Shown one piece after another: positions 36,700-44,997 of a stretch of DNA of 64,000 nucleotides; the stretch's first letter is position 1, and every line of letters starts with the position of its first letter. A program made the translations under genes and the position numbers. Source of the DNA: Flavobacterium psychrotrophum (GTDB lineage: Bacteria > Bacteroidota > Bacteroidia > Flavobacteriales > Flavobacteriaceae); NCBI RefSeq assembly GCF_003403075.1, contig NZ_CP031557.1, forward strand, positions 3,534,001 through 3,598,000, written 5' to 3'. The notes under the pieces were generated by a model that worked only from the letters and a program-made list of their open reading frames with translations, searched no databases and had not been told where the DNA came from.

Positions 36700-38217
36700 A
36701 TGAACAAAAAAGTTATCCTTATGATACTTGATGGCTGGGGAAAATCACCAGATCCTAAAGTATCGGCAGTAGACAATGCCAATATCCCATTCATCAACAG
36801 CCTGTACCAAAACTACCCTAACGCATCATTGCGCACAGACGGCCTTAATGTAGGACTGCCTGAAGGGCAAATGGGCAACAGCGAGGTAGGACACATGAAC
36901 CTGGGTGCCGGCCGCATTGTATATCAGGATCTTGTACGCATTAACCTTGCAGTAGAAGACAAATCTATCGAAAAAGAGCAGGCGCTTGTAGATGCATTTG
37001 CTTACGCGAAACAAAACAATAAAAAAGTACACCTTTTAGGACTGCTTTCAGATGGCGGTGTACACTCACACATTAACCACCTTAAAGGTCTGGTTAGCGC
37101 TACTAAAGATGCCGGGCTTGAAAACGTGTTTATACACGCCTTTACAGACGGGCGCGACGTAGACCCAAAATCGGGCATTAACTTTGTGTCTGACCTTGAA
37201 CTGTTCCTTAAAGACACTCCCGCAAAACTGGCAAGTATTATAGGCCGTTATTATGCCATGGACCGCGATAAGCGCTGGGAGCGTGTAAAACTGGCGTATG
37301 ACCTTTTAGTAAACGGTCATGGCACCATTACTACAAACGCTGTAGAAAGTATCCAGAAAAGTTATGCTGAAAATGTTACCGACGAATTTATACAGCCGCT
37401 TGCATTAAGCGCAGATGGCACTACACCACTAGCGGTTATAGAACCGGATGACGTAGTTATCTTCTTTAACTTCCGTACAGACCGTGGCAGGGAACTTACA
37501 GAGGTGCTGAGCCAGTTTGACATTCATGAGCAAAACATGCACAAGCTAAAGCTGTACTTTGTTACCCTTACTAACTATGATGATACTTTTAAAGACATCC
37601 ATGTAGTATATGATAAGGACAACCTGACCGAAACACTTGGCGAGGTAGTAAGCAAGGCAGGTAAAAAGCAGATACGCATTGCTGAGACAGAAAAATACCC
37701 ACACGTAACGTTCTTCTTTTCAGGAGGCCGTGAAGAACCTTTTGAAGGTGAGAAGCGTTTACTTTGCCCATCGCCAAAGGTGGCAACATACGACCTTCAG
37801 CCTGAAATGAGCGCTTTTGACCTTAAAGATGCTTTAGTGCCAGAACTTAAAAAAGGCGAGGTAGACTTTGTATGCCTTAACTTTGCCAATGGCGACATGG
37901 TAGGCCACACCGGTGTGTTTGATGCAGCTGTTAAGGCTTGCGAAGCGGTAGATGCCTGCGCTAAAGAAGTAATAGAAACAGCCCTTGAAAACGGCTATAC
38001 CACTATAGTGATTGCTGACCACGGTAACTGCGAAACCATGATAAACCCAGATGGCAGCCCTAACACAGCACACACCACTAACCCGGTGCCTATTATTGTG
38101 GTAGATAAAGACATTAAGGCAGTCAACGATGGCGTACTGGGCGACATTGCCCCTACTATCCTTAAGATGATGGGTATTGCACAGCCGGAAGCCATGACAA
38201 GGCATTCGCTGATATAA
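36700..38217 (+). CDS. gpmI: 2,3-bisphosphoglycerate-independent phosphoglycerate mutase
   Basis: Glycolytic/gluconeogenic enzyme interconverting 3- and 2-phosphoglycerate via a Ser-phosphate intermediate and two Mn ions. The 505 residues from ATG 36700 match the family (about 510). Metal Asp11 is in MILDGWG, the phosphoserine Ser61 in GNSEVGHMNLGAGR, and the later metal ligands in DGRDVDP, NFANGDMVGHTG and ADHGNCE. The TTG at 36694 also opens the frame but the ATG gives the canonical MNKKVILMILDGWG start. Followed by a terminator. Confidence 0.97.
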   Translation: MNKKVILMILDGWGKSPDPKVSAVDNANIPFINSLYQNYPNASLRTDGLNVGLPEGQMGNSEVGHMNLGAGRIVYQDLVRINLAVEDKSIEKEQALVDAFAYAKQNNKKVHLLGLLSDGGVHSHINHLKGLVSATKDAGLENVFIHAFTDGRDVDPKSGINFVSDLELFLKDTPAKLASIIGRYYAMDRDKRWERVKLAYDLLVNGHGTITTNAVESIQKSYAENVTDEFIQPLALSADGTTPLAVIEPDDVVIFFNFRTDRGRELTEVLSQFDIHEQNMHKLKLYFVTLTNYDDTFKDIHVVYDKDNLTETLGEVVSKAGKKQIRIAETEKYPHVTFFFSGGREEPFEGEKRLLCPSPKVATYDLQPEMSAFDLKDALVPELKKGEVDFVCLNFANGDMVGHTGVFDAAVKACEAVDACAKEVIETALENGYTTIVIADHGNCETMINPDGSPNTAHTTNPVPIIVVDKDIKAVNDGVLGDIAPTILKMMGIAQPEAMTRHSLI

Positions 38218-38266
38218 TTAGATTATTAGATTTTTGGATAGTTAGACTATTCCTCAAAATATCATT

Positions 38267-38296
38267 ACCGCTGCACGTTTGTGTGGCGGTTTTTTT
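38267..38296 (+). terminator. Terminator of gpmI
   Basis: ACCGCTGCAC-loop-GTGTGGCGGT stem with T tail. It separates gpmI from the exporter operon. Confidence 0.85.
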
Positions 38297-38331
38297 ATGC
38301 CCTTATGCTTCATTATAAAAGCGCTAATGAT

Positions 38332-38362
38332 AATTCTAATGCAATTCTAATGTAATTCTAAT
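38332..38362. repeat. Three direct repeats AATTCTAAT, 11-base period
   Basis: Exact copies at 38332-38340, 38343-38351 and 38354-38362. The 11-base spacing places them on one face of the helix, which suits a regulator binding site upstream of the exporter operon. Confidence 0.7.
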
Positions 38363-38433
38363 ACAAAATTCAGGTTGTTGGAATAATCTTTGTAAAAATT
38401 AGCCTGTAAACACATTAGTACATCCTGATACAA

Positions 38434-39201
38434 ATGCTAGGTAAGCACTGTATTTTATGGAAACTTGTTTTTACACATGATAGTAATACTATCGGTTTTG
38501 CAAAAAATAGTATCAATAATGAGATTTGTACTTTCAAATTTAAAGCTCCATATAAACCCGGGATTTATCTAAAAGATCCCGAAACCTCTGAGCTTGGCAA
38601 GAAAATATTGCAGCAAAGCATCCTGCTCATTGATGAGATAGGCTTTGAAGCCTTTACATTCAAAAAACTGGGCGAACGCATAGGCAGCAATGAAAGTTCT
38701 GTGTACCGCTACTTTGAGAGTAAGCACAAATTACTGCTTTATCTTTCTTCATGGTACTGGAGCTGGATAGAGTACCGCCTTGTTTTTGGCATTGCAAACC
38801 TTGTTGTTCCTGAAGACAGGCTGGCGCGTGCCATAACCATTATTACTGAAGAAACCATTGACCAGTCTGACACAGAGCACATCAATGAAGCCATACTGAA
38901 ACAGATTATCATAGGCAACTTTACAAAAACCTTTCTTACTAAAGAGGTAGATGAAGAGAACCGCAGCGGATTTTTCCAGATATACATTCGCATCATACAG
39001 CGTGTGGCTGCCATTGTAAAAGAAGTAAACCCTGAGTATCCGTATGCCGAGAGCCTTGTAAGCACCATTATAGAAGGTGCACTGCACCAGCATTTTCTTA
39101 AAGACCACATTTGCAGCATTACTAATTGTAATGAGAAAGTAACCGCTACAGATTTTTACCTGAACCTTATTAACACCGTACTTAACCCCATACAATTATG
39201 A
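38434..39201 (+). CDS. TetR/AcrR-family transcriptional regulator, start uncertain
   Basis: A DNA-binding regulator heading the exporter operon. The helix-turn-helix is at about residues 58-105 of the open frame (LGKKILQQSILLIDEIGFEAFTFKKLGERIGSNESSVYRYFESKHKLL). The C-terminal ligand/dimer domain covers about 110-255. The first ~30 codons from ATG 38434 do not look like protein of this family and contain a perfect 15-base palindrome at 38479-38493. There is no ATG, GTG or TTG between 38434 and the HTH in this frame, and an ATG at 38519 is in the +1 frame. The stop overlaps the ABC gene start as ATGA. It probably controls its own operon. Confidence 0.85.
   Translation: MLGKHCILWKLVFTHDSNTIGFAKNSINNEICTFKFKAPYKPGIYLKDPETSELGKKILQQSILLIDEIGFEAFTFKKLGERIGSNESSVYRYFESKHKLLLYLSSWYWSWIEYRLVFGIANLVVPEDRLARAITIITEETIDQSDTEHINEAILKQIIIGNFTKTFLTKEVDEENRSGFFQIYIRIIQRVAAIVKEVNPEYPYAESLVSTIIEGALHQHFLKDHICSITNCNEKVTATDFYLNLINTVLNPIQL
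38479..38493. promoter_or_regulatory. Palindrome, candidate operator
   Basis: GATAGTA-A-TACTATC is a perfect inverted repeat, with a second half-site ATAGTATC at 38507-38514. Size and symmetry suit a TetR-type dimer. A TTTG at 38497-38500 and GAGATTTG at 38521-38528 could form a promoter around it (20-base spacing). Confidence 0.5.
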
Positions 39202-40856
39202 CTCCCCTAAAAAGATATTATAACCTCCTGAAGCTGGACAAGAAAGATGTTTACCAAATTATATTTTACGCGGCCTTTGCAGGGCTTATAAGCCTTTCGC
39301 TTCCACTGGGCATACAAGCCATAATCAACTTTATACAAGGCGGGCAAATCAGCGTAAGCTGGATCGTGCTTATTATAATGGTTACAATAGGCGTAGCATT
39401 TGTAGGTATACTATCACTCATGCAGCTGCGAATAACCGAGAACCTTCAGCAAAAAATATTTGTACGCTCCTCTTTTGAATTTGCATACCGCATGCCTAAG
39501 ATAAGCTTTAAGGGCATGCATAACCATTATGCCCCCGAACTGGCTAACCGTTTTTTTGACACACTTACCATACAAAAAGGCACATCAAAACTATTGCTTG
39601 ATTTTTCGACAGCCTTATTGCAAATCATACTGGGCATTATATTACTGTCATTATACCATACGGTATTTATCATTTTCGGCCTACTTCTTTTAGGATTGTT
39701 GTATGCCATATTAAAGCTTTCTTATAATGAGGGTGTAGAAACCAGCATGAAAGAATCTAAATACAAATACAAGCAGGCATATTGGCTACAGGAAATAGCC
39801 CGTAACCGCAACAGCTTTAAACGAAAAGACGGCATGGAGTATGCCCTTGACAAAAATGACCACCTGGTGGGCGATTATGTAGGCTTTAGAGAGAAACACT
39901 TTAGCGTTATAAAAAGACAGTTTACCCAACTTATTGTATTCAAAGTACTAATTACAGCAGGGTTATTATCGGTAGGTGGTTACCTGGTACTAAGTCAGCA
40001 AATGAACATTGGGCAGTTTGTAGCCGCAGAGATCATCATTCTATTGGTTTTAAACTCAGTAGAAAAAACCATTACCGGCCTTGAAACACTGTATGACGTA
40101 CTTACTGCTGTAGAAAAAATAGGCCAGGTAAGCGACCTTGAAATTGATGAGCAAAAAAGCCTGCAACCTATAGACAGCACGCATGGCGTAATACTGGAAA
40201 CAGAAGAGGTTACTTTTAGATATCCTGATGCAGAGAAAGATGCTCTCCGAAACGTTAGCGTAAAAATAAATCCGGGCGAAAAAGTATTTGTAAGCGGACG
40301 CAACGGATCCGGCAAAACATCGTTACTACGCATACTTAGTGGCTACATGCACCCTACTTCGGGTATTTTCTATGTTAACGAAAACAATTACAACAAGACC
40401 GATAGCGACCAGTACCGCTCATTAGCCGGTATAGTGCTTCAGGGCGAAACGCCTTTTCACGGTTCGCTTTACGAAAACATCAAATTTAAAGATGCTTCGA
40501 TTACCGATGCCGATGTAAGATGGGCCATTGATAAGATGGGGCTTTCCGGTTTTGTAAAAGATCTTCCTAAGGGGCTTGACACATCAGTTAATCCTGATGG
40601 CAGGCAGCTTACCGCATCAGTATGCCGAAAAATATTACTTGCCCGCGCCATAGCAGGCAGGCCGAAGGTATTGTTCCTGGAAGACCCTACCGAAAGCATG
40701 GATAACGAAAGTGCCCGCGAGATAATCGACTTTTTATTTGATCCAAAACATAACTGGACTGTAATAGTATCCTCTGTTAACGACTACTGGAAACAACGCT
40801 GCGACAGGTTGATTGAAATGGAAAAAGGAACTATTGTAACCGATACAAAAATATAA
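39198..40856 (+). CDS. ABC exporter (fused membrane and ATPase domains) with degenerate ATPase motifs
   Basis: A 552-residue type I secretion-like ABC transporter lacking an N-terminal peptidase domain. The membrane domain (about 15-310) has 5-6 helices, starting FYAAFAGLISLSLPLGIQAIINF. In the ATPase domain (about 335-552), Walker A GRNGSGKT (367-374) and Q-loop LQGETPFHGS are normal. The signature motif, normally LSGGQ, is LTASV (471-475). Walker B reads LFLEDPTE (ED at 495-496 rather than DE), and the H-loop His appears to be Ser (VIVSSVND). ATP binding seems kept; hydrolysis may be weak. Coupled to the TetR gene by ATGA; HlyD-type gene 3 bases downstream. Confidence 0.92.
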   Translation: MTPLKRYYNLLKLDKKDVYQIIFYAAFAGLISLSLPLGIQAIINFIQGGQISVSWIVLIIMVTIGVAFVGILSLMQLRITENLQQKIFVRSSFEFAYRMPKISFKGMHNHYAPELANRFFDTLTIQKGTSKLLLDFSTALLQIILGIILLSLYHTVFIIFGLLLLGLLYAILKLSYNEGVETSMKESKYKYKQAYWLQEIARNRNSFKRKDGMEYALDKNDHLVGDYVGFREKHFSVIKRQFTQLIVFKVLITAGLLSVGGYLVLSQQMNIGQFVAAEIIILLVLNSVEKTITGLETLYDVLTAVEKIGQVSDLEIDEQKSLQPIDSTHGVILETEEVTFRYPDAEKDALRNVSVKINPGEKVFVSGRNGSGKTSLLRILSGYMHPTSGIFYVNENNYNKTDSDQYRSLAGIVLQGETPFHGSLYENIKFKDASITDADVRWAIDKMGLSGFVKDLPKGLDTSVNPDGRQLTASVCRKILLARAIAGRPKVLFLEDPTESMDNESAREIIDFLFDPKHNWTVIVSSVNDYWKQRCDRLIEMEKGTIVTDTKI

Positions 40857-40859
40857 GCC

Positions 40860-42221
40860 ATGCTAAACATAACAGAAAAAAATAACATAGCACTCGATGG
40901 CAAAAAGTTCAGCACCATGCGTGAGCTTGATAACAGGCCACATTATAAAACACTAAAAAAGATAATTATCCTTTTTTGTATTGTCATGGTTTTAGTATTG
41001 TTCCTGCCGTGGACACAAAACATTAAAGGCGGCGGTAATGTAACCACGCTTAAGCCAGACCAGCGTCCGCAAACCATACACAGTGTTATAGGTGGTCGTA
41101 TAGAAAAATGGTATGTAAAAGAAGGCGACTTTGTAAACAAAGGCGATACCATCCTCTTTATATCTGAAATAAAAGAAGATTACCTTGACCCTAACCTTGT
41201 AGAAAATACCGGACAACAGGTAAATGCCAAGCGTATGGCTCTGGAATCTTACGATGGTAAGGTAGGCGCGCTCGAAACACAAATAGGCTCCCTTCAAAAA
41301 GAGCAGGGTTTAAAGCGGGAACAGGCCGAAAATAAAATAAAGCAGGCTGTTCTTAAAGTAAAAAGCGACAGTATGGATCTTGCTGCGGTGCGCACACAGC
41401 TTCGCATAGCAGAAACGCAGTTTAACCGTGCCGTAAACCTGAACAAAGAAGGCCTTAAGCCACTAACGGATGTAGAAGAGAAGCGCCTGAAACTACAGGA
41501 ATCTGAAGCAAAAATAATTACTCAGGAAAACAAGCTCCTGGCTGCAAAAAACGACCTTTTAAATGCAAAGGTTGAGATAAACAGGCTTTCTGCAGAATAT
41601 GCCGAAAAGATATCAAAGGCAAATAGTGATAAATATACCGCCCTTAGCAGCCAGTATGATACCGAAGCGCAGGTAAACAAACTGCAAAACCAGTATGTAA
41701 ACTACAGCATAAGAAACGGATTGTATTACATAAAAGCTCCGCAAAGCGGCTACGTAAATAAAGCCATACAGGCAGGACTTGGTGAAACCATTAAAGAAGG
41801 CACACCCATTGTAAGCATTATGCCGTCCGGCTATGAGATTGCGGTAGAAACGTATGTGGAGCCGGTAGACCTGCCGCTTATACACCGTGGCGAAAAAATA
41901 AGGGTATGGTTTGACGGATGGCCTACCATAGTGTTTAGCGGATGGCCCGGCATTAGCTACGGTACCTTTGGCGGACGTGTGGTAGCCATTGAAAACTTTA
42001 TAAGCCCTAACGGCAAATACCGCATACTGGTAGCCCCGGATAAAGACGAACAGGAATGGCCAAAGCAACTGAGTATAGGTGCAGGTGCACAAACCGTAGC
42101 ATTACTAAATACAGTACCGGTATGGTATGAAATATGGCGTACGCTAAATGGTTTCCCTCCTAATTATTACCAGCCAAAAGGCGCTGACGGCGCAAAAGAT
42201 AAAGCTAAAGACAAAAAATAA
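40860..42221 (+). CDS. HlyD-family membrane fusion protein
   Basis: Periplasmic adaptor linking the ABC exporter to the outer-membrane channel. The 453 residues comprise a cytoplasmic N-terminus, one membrane helix at about 35-52 (IILFCIVMVLVLFLPW), a lipoyl half-motif near IEKWYVKEGDFVNKGDTILFISE, and a long coiled coil (about 120-280, with repeated Lys/Glu/Leu heptads). The second lipoyl half is near YIKAPQSGYVNKAIQAGLGETIKEGTPI, followed by a beta-barrel. A Lys/Asp-rich tail ends the protein. In the operon between the ABC gene (3-base gap) and the TolC-type gene (10-base gap). Confidence 0.93.
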   Translation: MLNITEKNNIALDGKKFSTMRELDNRPHYKTLKKIIILFCIVMVLVLFLPWTQNIKGGGNVTTLKPDQRPQTIHSVIGGRIEKWYVKEGDFVNKGDTILFISEIKEDYLDPNLVENTGQQVNAKRMALESYDGKVGALETQIGSLQKEQGLKREQAENKIKQAVLKVKSDSMDLAAVRTQLRIAETQFNRAVNLNKEGLKPLTDVEEKRLKLQESEAKIITQENKLLAAKNDLLNAKVEINRLSAEYAEKISKANSDKYTALSSQYDTEAQVNKLQNQYVNYSIRNGLYYIKAPQSGYVNKAIQAGLGETIKEGTPIVSIMPSGYEIAVETYVEPVDLPLIHRGEKIRVWFDGWPTIVFSGWPGISYGTFGGRVVAIENFISPNGKYRILVAPDKDEQEWPKQLSIGAGAQTVALLNTVPVWYEIWRTLNGFPPNYYQPKGADGAKDKAKDKK

Positions 42222-42231
42222 GAGAGACAAG

Positions 42232-43632
42232 ATGGCAAAACTAAGGATATTAATGAGCACACTTGCCCTGATTTTTACAGGGCTGTTTGCCCATGCCCAG
42301 GATTTTGACAAAGAGGTGCTCACTTTTGATGAATATCTGGGGTATGTAAAAAAATACCACCCGCTGGTAAAACAAGCCAATATGGAACTGAGCCGTGCAC
42401 AGGCATTGCTCTTACAGGCACGTGGGGCTTTCGACCCTAAAATTGAGGTAGATTATGATGAGAAGCAGTTTAAGGGCACAGAATATTATTCTGTACTTAA
42501 CAGCAGCTTTAAAATACCTACCTGGTATGGCATTGAAATAAAAGCAGCTTTTGATAATAGCGAAGGGTATTATCTTAACCCGCAAAACACTACACCAAAT
42601 TCGGGTTTAACTTCATTGGGTATTACCGTGCCTTTAGGGCAGGGGCTTTTTATTAACCAGCGCATGGCCGACATACGCACTGCAAAACTACAACAGCAAA
42701 TAAGCGCAGCAGACAGGAGGCTAAAAGCCATTGCTGTGCTGTATGATGCTTCGGCAGCTTACTTTAACTGGCTAAAGAGTTACCAGGAAGCAGAGATGTA
42801 CACAAACTATCTTAATTATGCAGAAACGCGATATAAAGGGATATTGAAACTAATAGAGCAGGGCGACAAACCGGCAATAGACAGTGTAGAATCTGGTATT
42901 ACCATAAAAAGCAGAAAGCTGAGCGTTGTAGATGCACGCCTTAAGCTAACCAAAGCCCGCCTGGAGTTGAGTAACTATATGTGGATAGACAATGTACCGG
43001 TAGAGCCTGCCGAGGGGCTAAAGCCTGAAGCTGCATTATCGGGTACGATAGATAATTCGCTGCAAACAAATATGCTTACAGAAACAGATAGCTTGCTGGC
43101 ATCGCACCCAAAAATACAATCGCTTGAAGGTAAGCTTTCTATATTGGATGTAGAGCGAAAACTAAAGGCTAATATGTTATTACCTAAGCTAAATGTAGGC
43201 TACCACTACCTTAGCGAGCCGTCTTACATAGACAATTACCGGTTTGAAGATTACAAGATAGGTGTAAACTTCTCCCTTCCCATCTTCCTGAGAAAAGAGC
43301 GTGGTGCGTTAAAGCTTGCCAAGATTAAGATACAGGACAGCCGTTTTCAGCTGGACCAGGAACGCCTGCAACTAAAAAACAAAATAGACGGGCAGCGTGC
43401 TGAGATCAATTCGGTTAAGGAGCAACGGGAAATTATTACGGCCCTTGTGGGCGATTATTCAACCATGCTAAAGAGCGAAGAAAGGTTGTTTTCGTTTGGC
43501 GAAAGCTCATTCTTCCTTATCAACACCCGGGAGAATAATCTTATCAGCGCAAAGCTTCAGCAAATAAGCCTTGAGAACCGCTATTTCTTCAGCAAGGCCG
43601 ACCTTTTCAAAATACTGGCAAACCCAGACTAA
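42232..43632 (+). CDS. TolC-family outer-membrane channel protein
   Basis: Outer-membrane exit duct of the tripartite exporter. From ATG 42232 (MAKLRILMSTLALIFTGLFAHAQ, signal peptide cleaved near AHA-QD) it is 466 residues. Two outer-membrane efflux domains are suggested by paired long helices (YLGYVKKYHPLVKQANMELSRAQALLLQARG early, then SVKEQREIITALVGDYSTMLKSEERLFSFGESSFFLINTRENNLI). The longer open frame from 42148 overlaps the HlyD gene and lacks a signal. Last gene of the operon. Confidence 0.92.
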   Translation: MAKLRILMSTLALIFTGLFAHAQDFDKEVLTFDEYLGYVKKYHPLVKQANMELSRAQALLLQARGAFDPKIEVDYDEKQFKGTEYYSVLNSSFKIPTWYGIEIKAAFDNSEGYYLNPQNTTPNSGLTSLGITVPLGQGLFINQRMADIRTAKLQQQISAADRRLKAIAVLYDASAAYFNWLKSYQEAEMYTNYLNYAETRYKGILKLIEQGDKPAIDSVESGITIKSRKLSVVDARLKLTKARLELSNYMWIDNVPVEPAEGLKPEAALSGTIDNSLQTNMLTETDSLLASHPKIQSLEGKLSILDVERKLKANMLLPKLNVGYHYLSEPSYIDNYRFEDYKIGVNFSLPIFLRKERGALKLAKIKIQDSRFQLDQERLQLKNKIDGQRAEINSVKEQREIITALVGDYSTMLKSEERLFSFGESSFFLINTRENNLISAKLQQISLENRYFFSKADLFKILANPD

Positions 43633-43648
43633 AGTCATATAAATTAGT

Positions 43649-43656
43649 TACTTTTG
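43649..43656 (+). promoter_or_regulatory. Probable -7 box for map
   Basis: TACTTTTG matches TAnnTTTG, 20 bases before the ATG at 43677. No clear -33. Confidence 0.45.
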
Positions 43657-43676
43657 TGGGCTGAAAATTTCATGAG

Positions 43677-44495
43677 ATGATTATCCCTAAAACACGTGAG
43701 GAAATAGAACTTATGCGCGAAAGCGCCCTTATTGTTTCTAAAACCCTTGGCATGATTGCCACCGAAATAAAGCCGGGTGTTACTACCCTGCACCTTGATA
43801 AATTAGCTGAAGAATTTATTCGCGACCACGGCGCCCTTCCCGGGTTTAAAGGTCTTTACGGCTGCCCGAGTACGCTGCTTACCAGTGTAAACGAGCAGGT
43901 GGTACACGGCCTGCCTACACACCGCCCCATTGAAGAGGGCGATATTGTATCGGTAGACTGTGGTGCGCTTAAAAACGAATATTATGGCGACCATGCCTAT
44001 ACGTTTGAAATAGGCGACGTGGCACCTGACACCAAAAAACTTTTGCAGATTACTAAAGAGTCTCTTTATATAGGTATCCGCGAGTTTAAAGCCGGTAACC
44101 GTGTAGAAGATGTGGGCAGCGCCATTCAGCGCTATACCGAAGCACAGGGTTATGGCGTAGTGCGTGAGCTTGTAGGCCATGGCCTTGGCAAAAAAATGCA
44201 CGAAGAGCCTAATATGCCTAACTACGGCAAACGCGGCCGCGGCAAGATGTTTGTTGAAGGTATGGTTGTAGCCATTGAACCCATGATTAACATGGGTACT
44301 AAAAATGTACGCACCCTTAAAGATAACTGGACCATTGCCACCCGCGATGGTAAGCCAAGTGCTCACTTTGAACATGATGTAGCCTTAGTAGACGGAAAGC
44401 CGGAACTACTGAGCACCTTTGCATATATTTACAAGGCATTGGGTATTGTGAGCGATGAGGAGGATGAGTTTAGGAAAGTGCCGTTAGTGGTTTAA
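43677..44495 (+). CDS. map: Type I methionine aminopeptidase
   Basis: Removes the initiator Met from new proteins in the cytoplasm. The 272 residues contain the five metal ligands: two Asp in the stretch VDCGALKNEYYGDHAYTF, His in VGHGLGKKMHEEPN, Glu in VVAIEPMINMG and Glu in SAHFEHDVAL. The catalytic His region is NEQVVHGLP. Probably monocistronic. The GxxExxY cassette begins only 5 bases after its stop. Confidence 0.97.
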   Translation: MIIPKTREEIELMRESALIVSKTLGMIATEIKPGVTTLHLDKLAEEFIRDHGALPGFKGLYGCPSTLLTSVNEQVVHGLPTHRPIEEGDIVSVDCGALKNEYYGDHAYTFEIGDVAPDTKKLLQITKESLYIGIREFKAGNRVEDVGSAIQRYTEAQGYGVVRELVGHGLGKKMHEEPNMPNYGKRGRGKMFVEGMVVAIEPMINMGTKNVRTLKDNWTIATRDGKPSAHFEHDVALVDGKPELLSTFAYIYKALGIVSDEEDEFRKVPLVV

Positions 44496-44500
44496 GTTTT

Positions 44501-44991
44501 TTATTTCACAAAGTATCGCAAAGCAGGCGCAAAGTAGCACAAAGTTTTTATGGATGTTAATACTTTATCGAATAGAGTAATTGGACTTGCTTTAGAAGTG
44601 CACACTCAATTAGGCCCCGGCTTACTTGAATCTGCATATTGTGAATGTCTGGCATACGAGCTATATAACCATGGATACAAAGTAGAGGTTCAAAAACCAC
44701 TACCGATTGTTTATAAAGAAATAAAACTTGAACATGGCTACAGACTTGACCTACTCGTAGAAGACAGACTCGTTTTAGAACTCAAGACAGTAGAATGTTT
44801 TACTGATGTACATTTTGCACAGATACTAACTTATTTAAGACTGGGGAATTATCCTCTTGGTCTACTAATAAATTTTCATACAAAAAGCCTTAAAGACGGC
44901 ATCAAACGGTTTATCAATCAAAAAGCAACAAATATCTAAATCTAATCCTTTGCGGAACTTTGCGCCTGCTTTGCGATACTTTGTGTAATAA
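44501..44991. mobile_element. Candidate 491-bp cassette: GxxExxY gene between 44-bp inverted repeats
   Basis: The left repeat 44501-44544 and right repeat 44948-44991 are inverted copies with 40 of 44 bases matching (shared core CAAAGTATCGCAAAGCAGGC). They tightly enclose one gene: 5 bases before its ATG and 8 after its stop. The arms are built of short CAAAG / CTTTG units, and a related CTTTG-rich stretch occurs at 50674-50716. I see no target-site duplication and no transposase. It looks like an insertion or a mobilised cassette, but this is inference. Confidence 0.6.
44550..44939 (+). CDS. GxxExxY family protein
   Basis: A 129-residue member of the GxxExxY family (TIGR04256), of unknown role. 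The name motif is GLLESAY at residues 24-30. The later YRLDLLVEDRLVLELKTVE resembles the D...E-x-K core of PD-(D/E)XK nucleases. These genes occur in variable numbers in many genomes. Here it is enclosed by long inverted repeats and separates map from the methyltransferase. A nuclease role is an inference from the fold-like motif only. Confidence 0.92.
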   Translation: MDVNTLSNRVIGLALEVHTQLGPGLLESAYCECLAYELYNHGYKVEVQKPLPIVYKEIKLEHGYRLDLLVEDRLVLELKTVECFTDVHFAQILTYLRLGNYPLGLLINFHTKSLKDGIKRFINQKATNI

Positions 44992-44997
44992 CCCTCA

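Noticed and set aside
44496..44549. Target-site duplication flanking the GxxExxY cassette
   Set aside because: The bases just outside the two arms (TTTT side and CCCT side) do not match.
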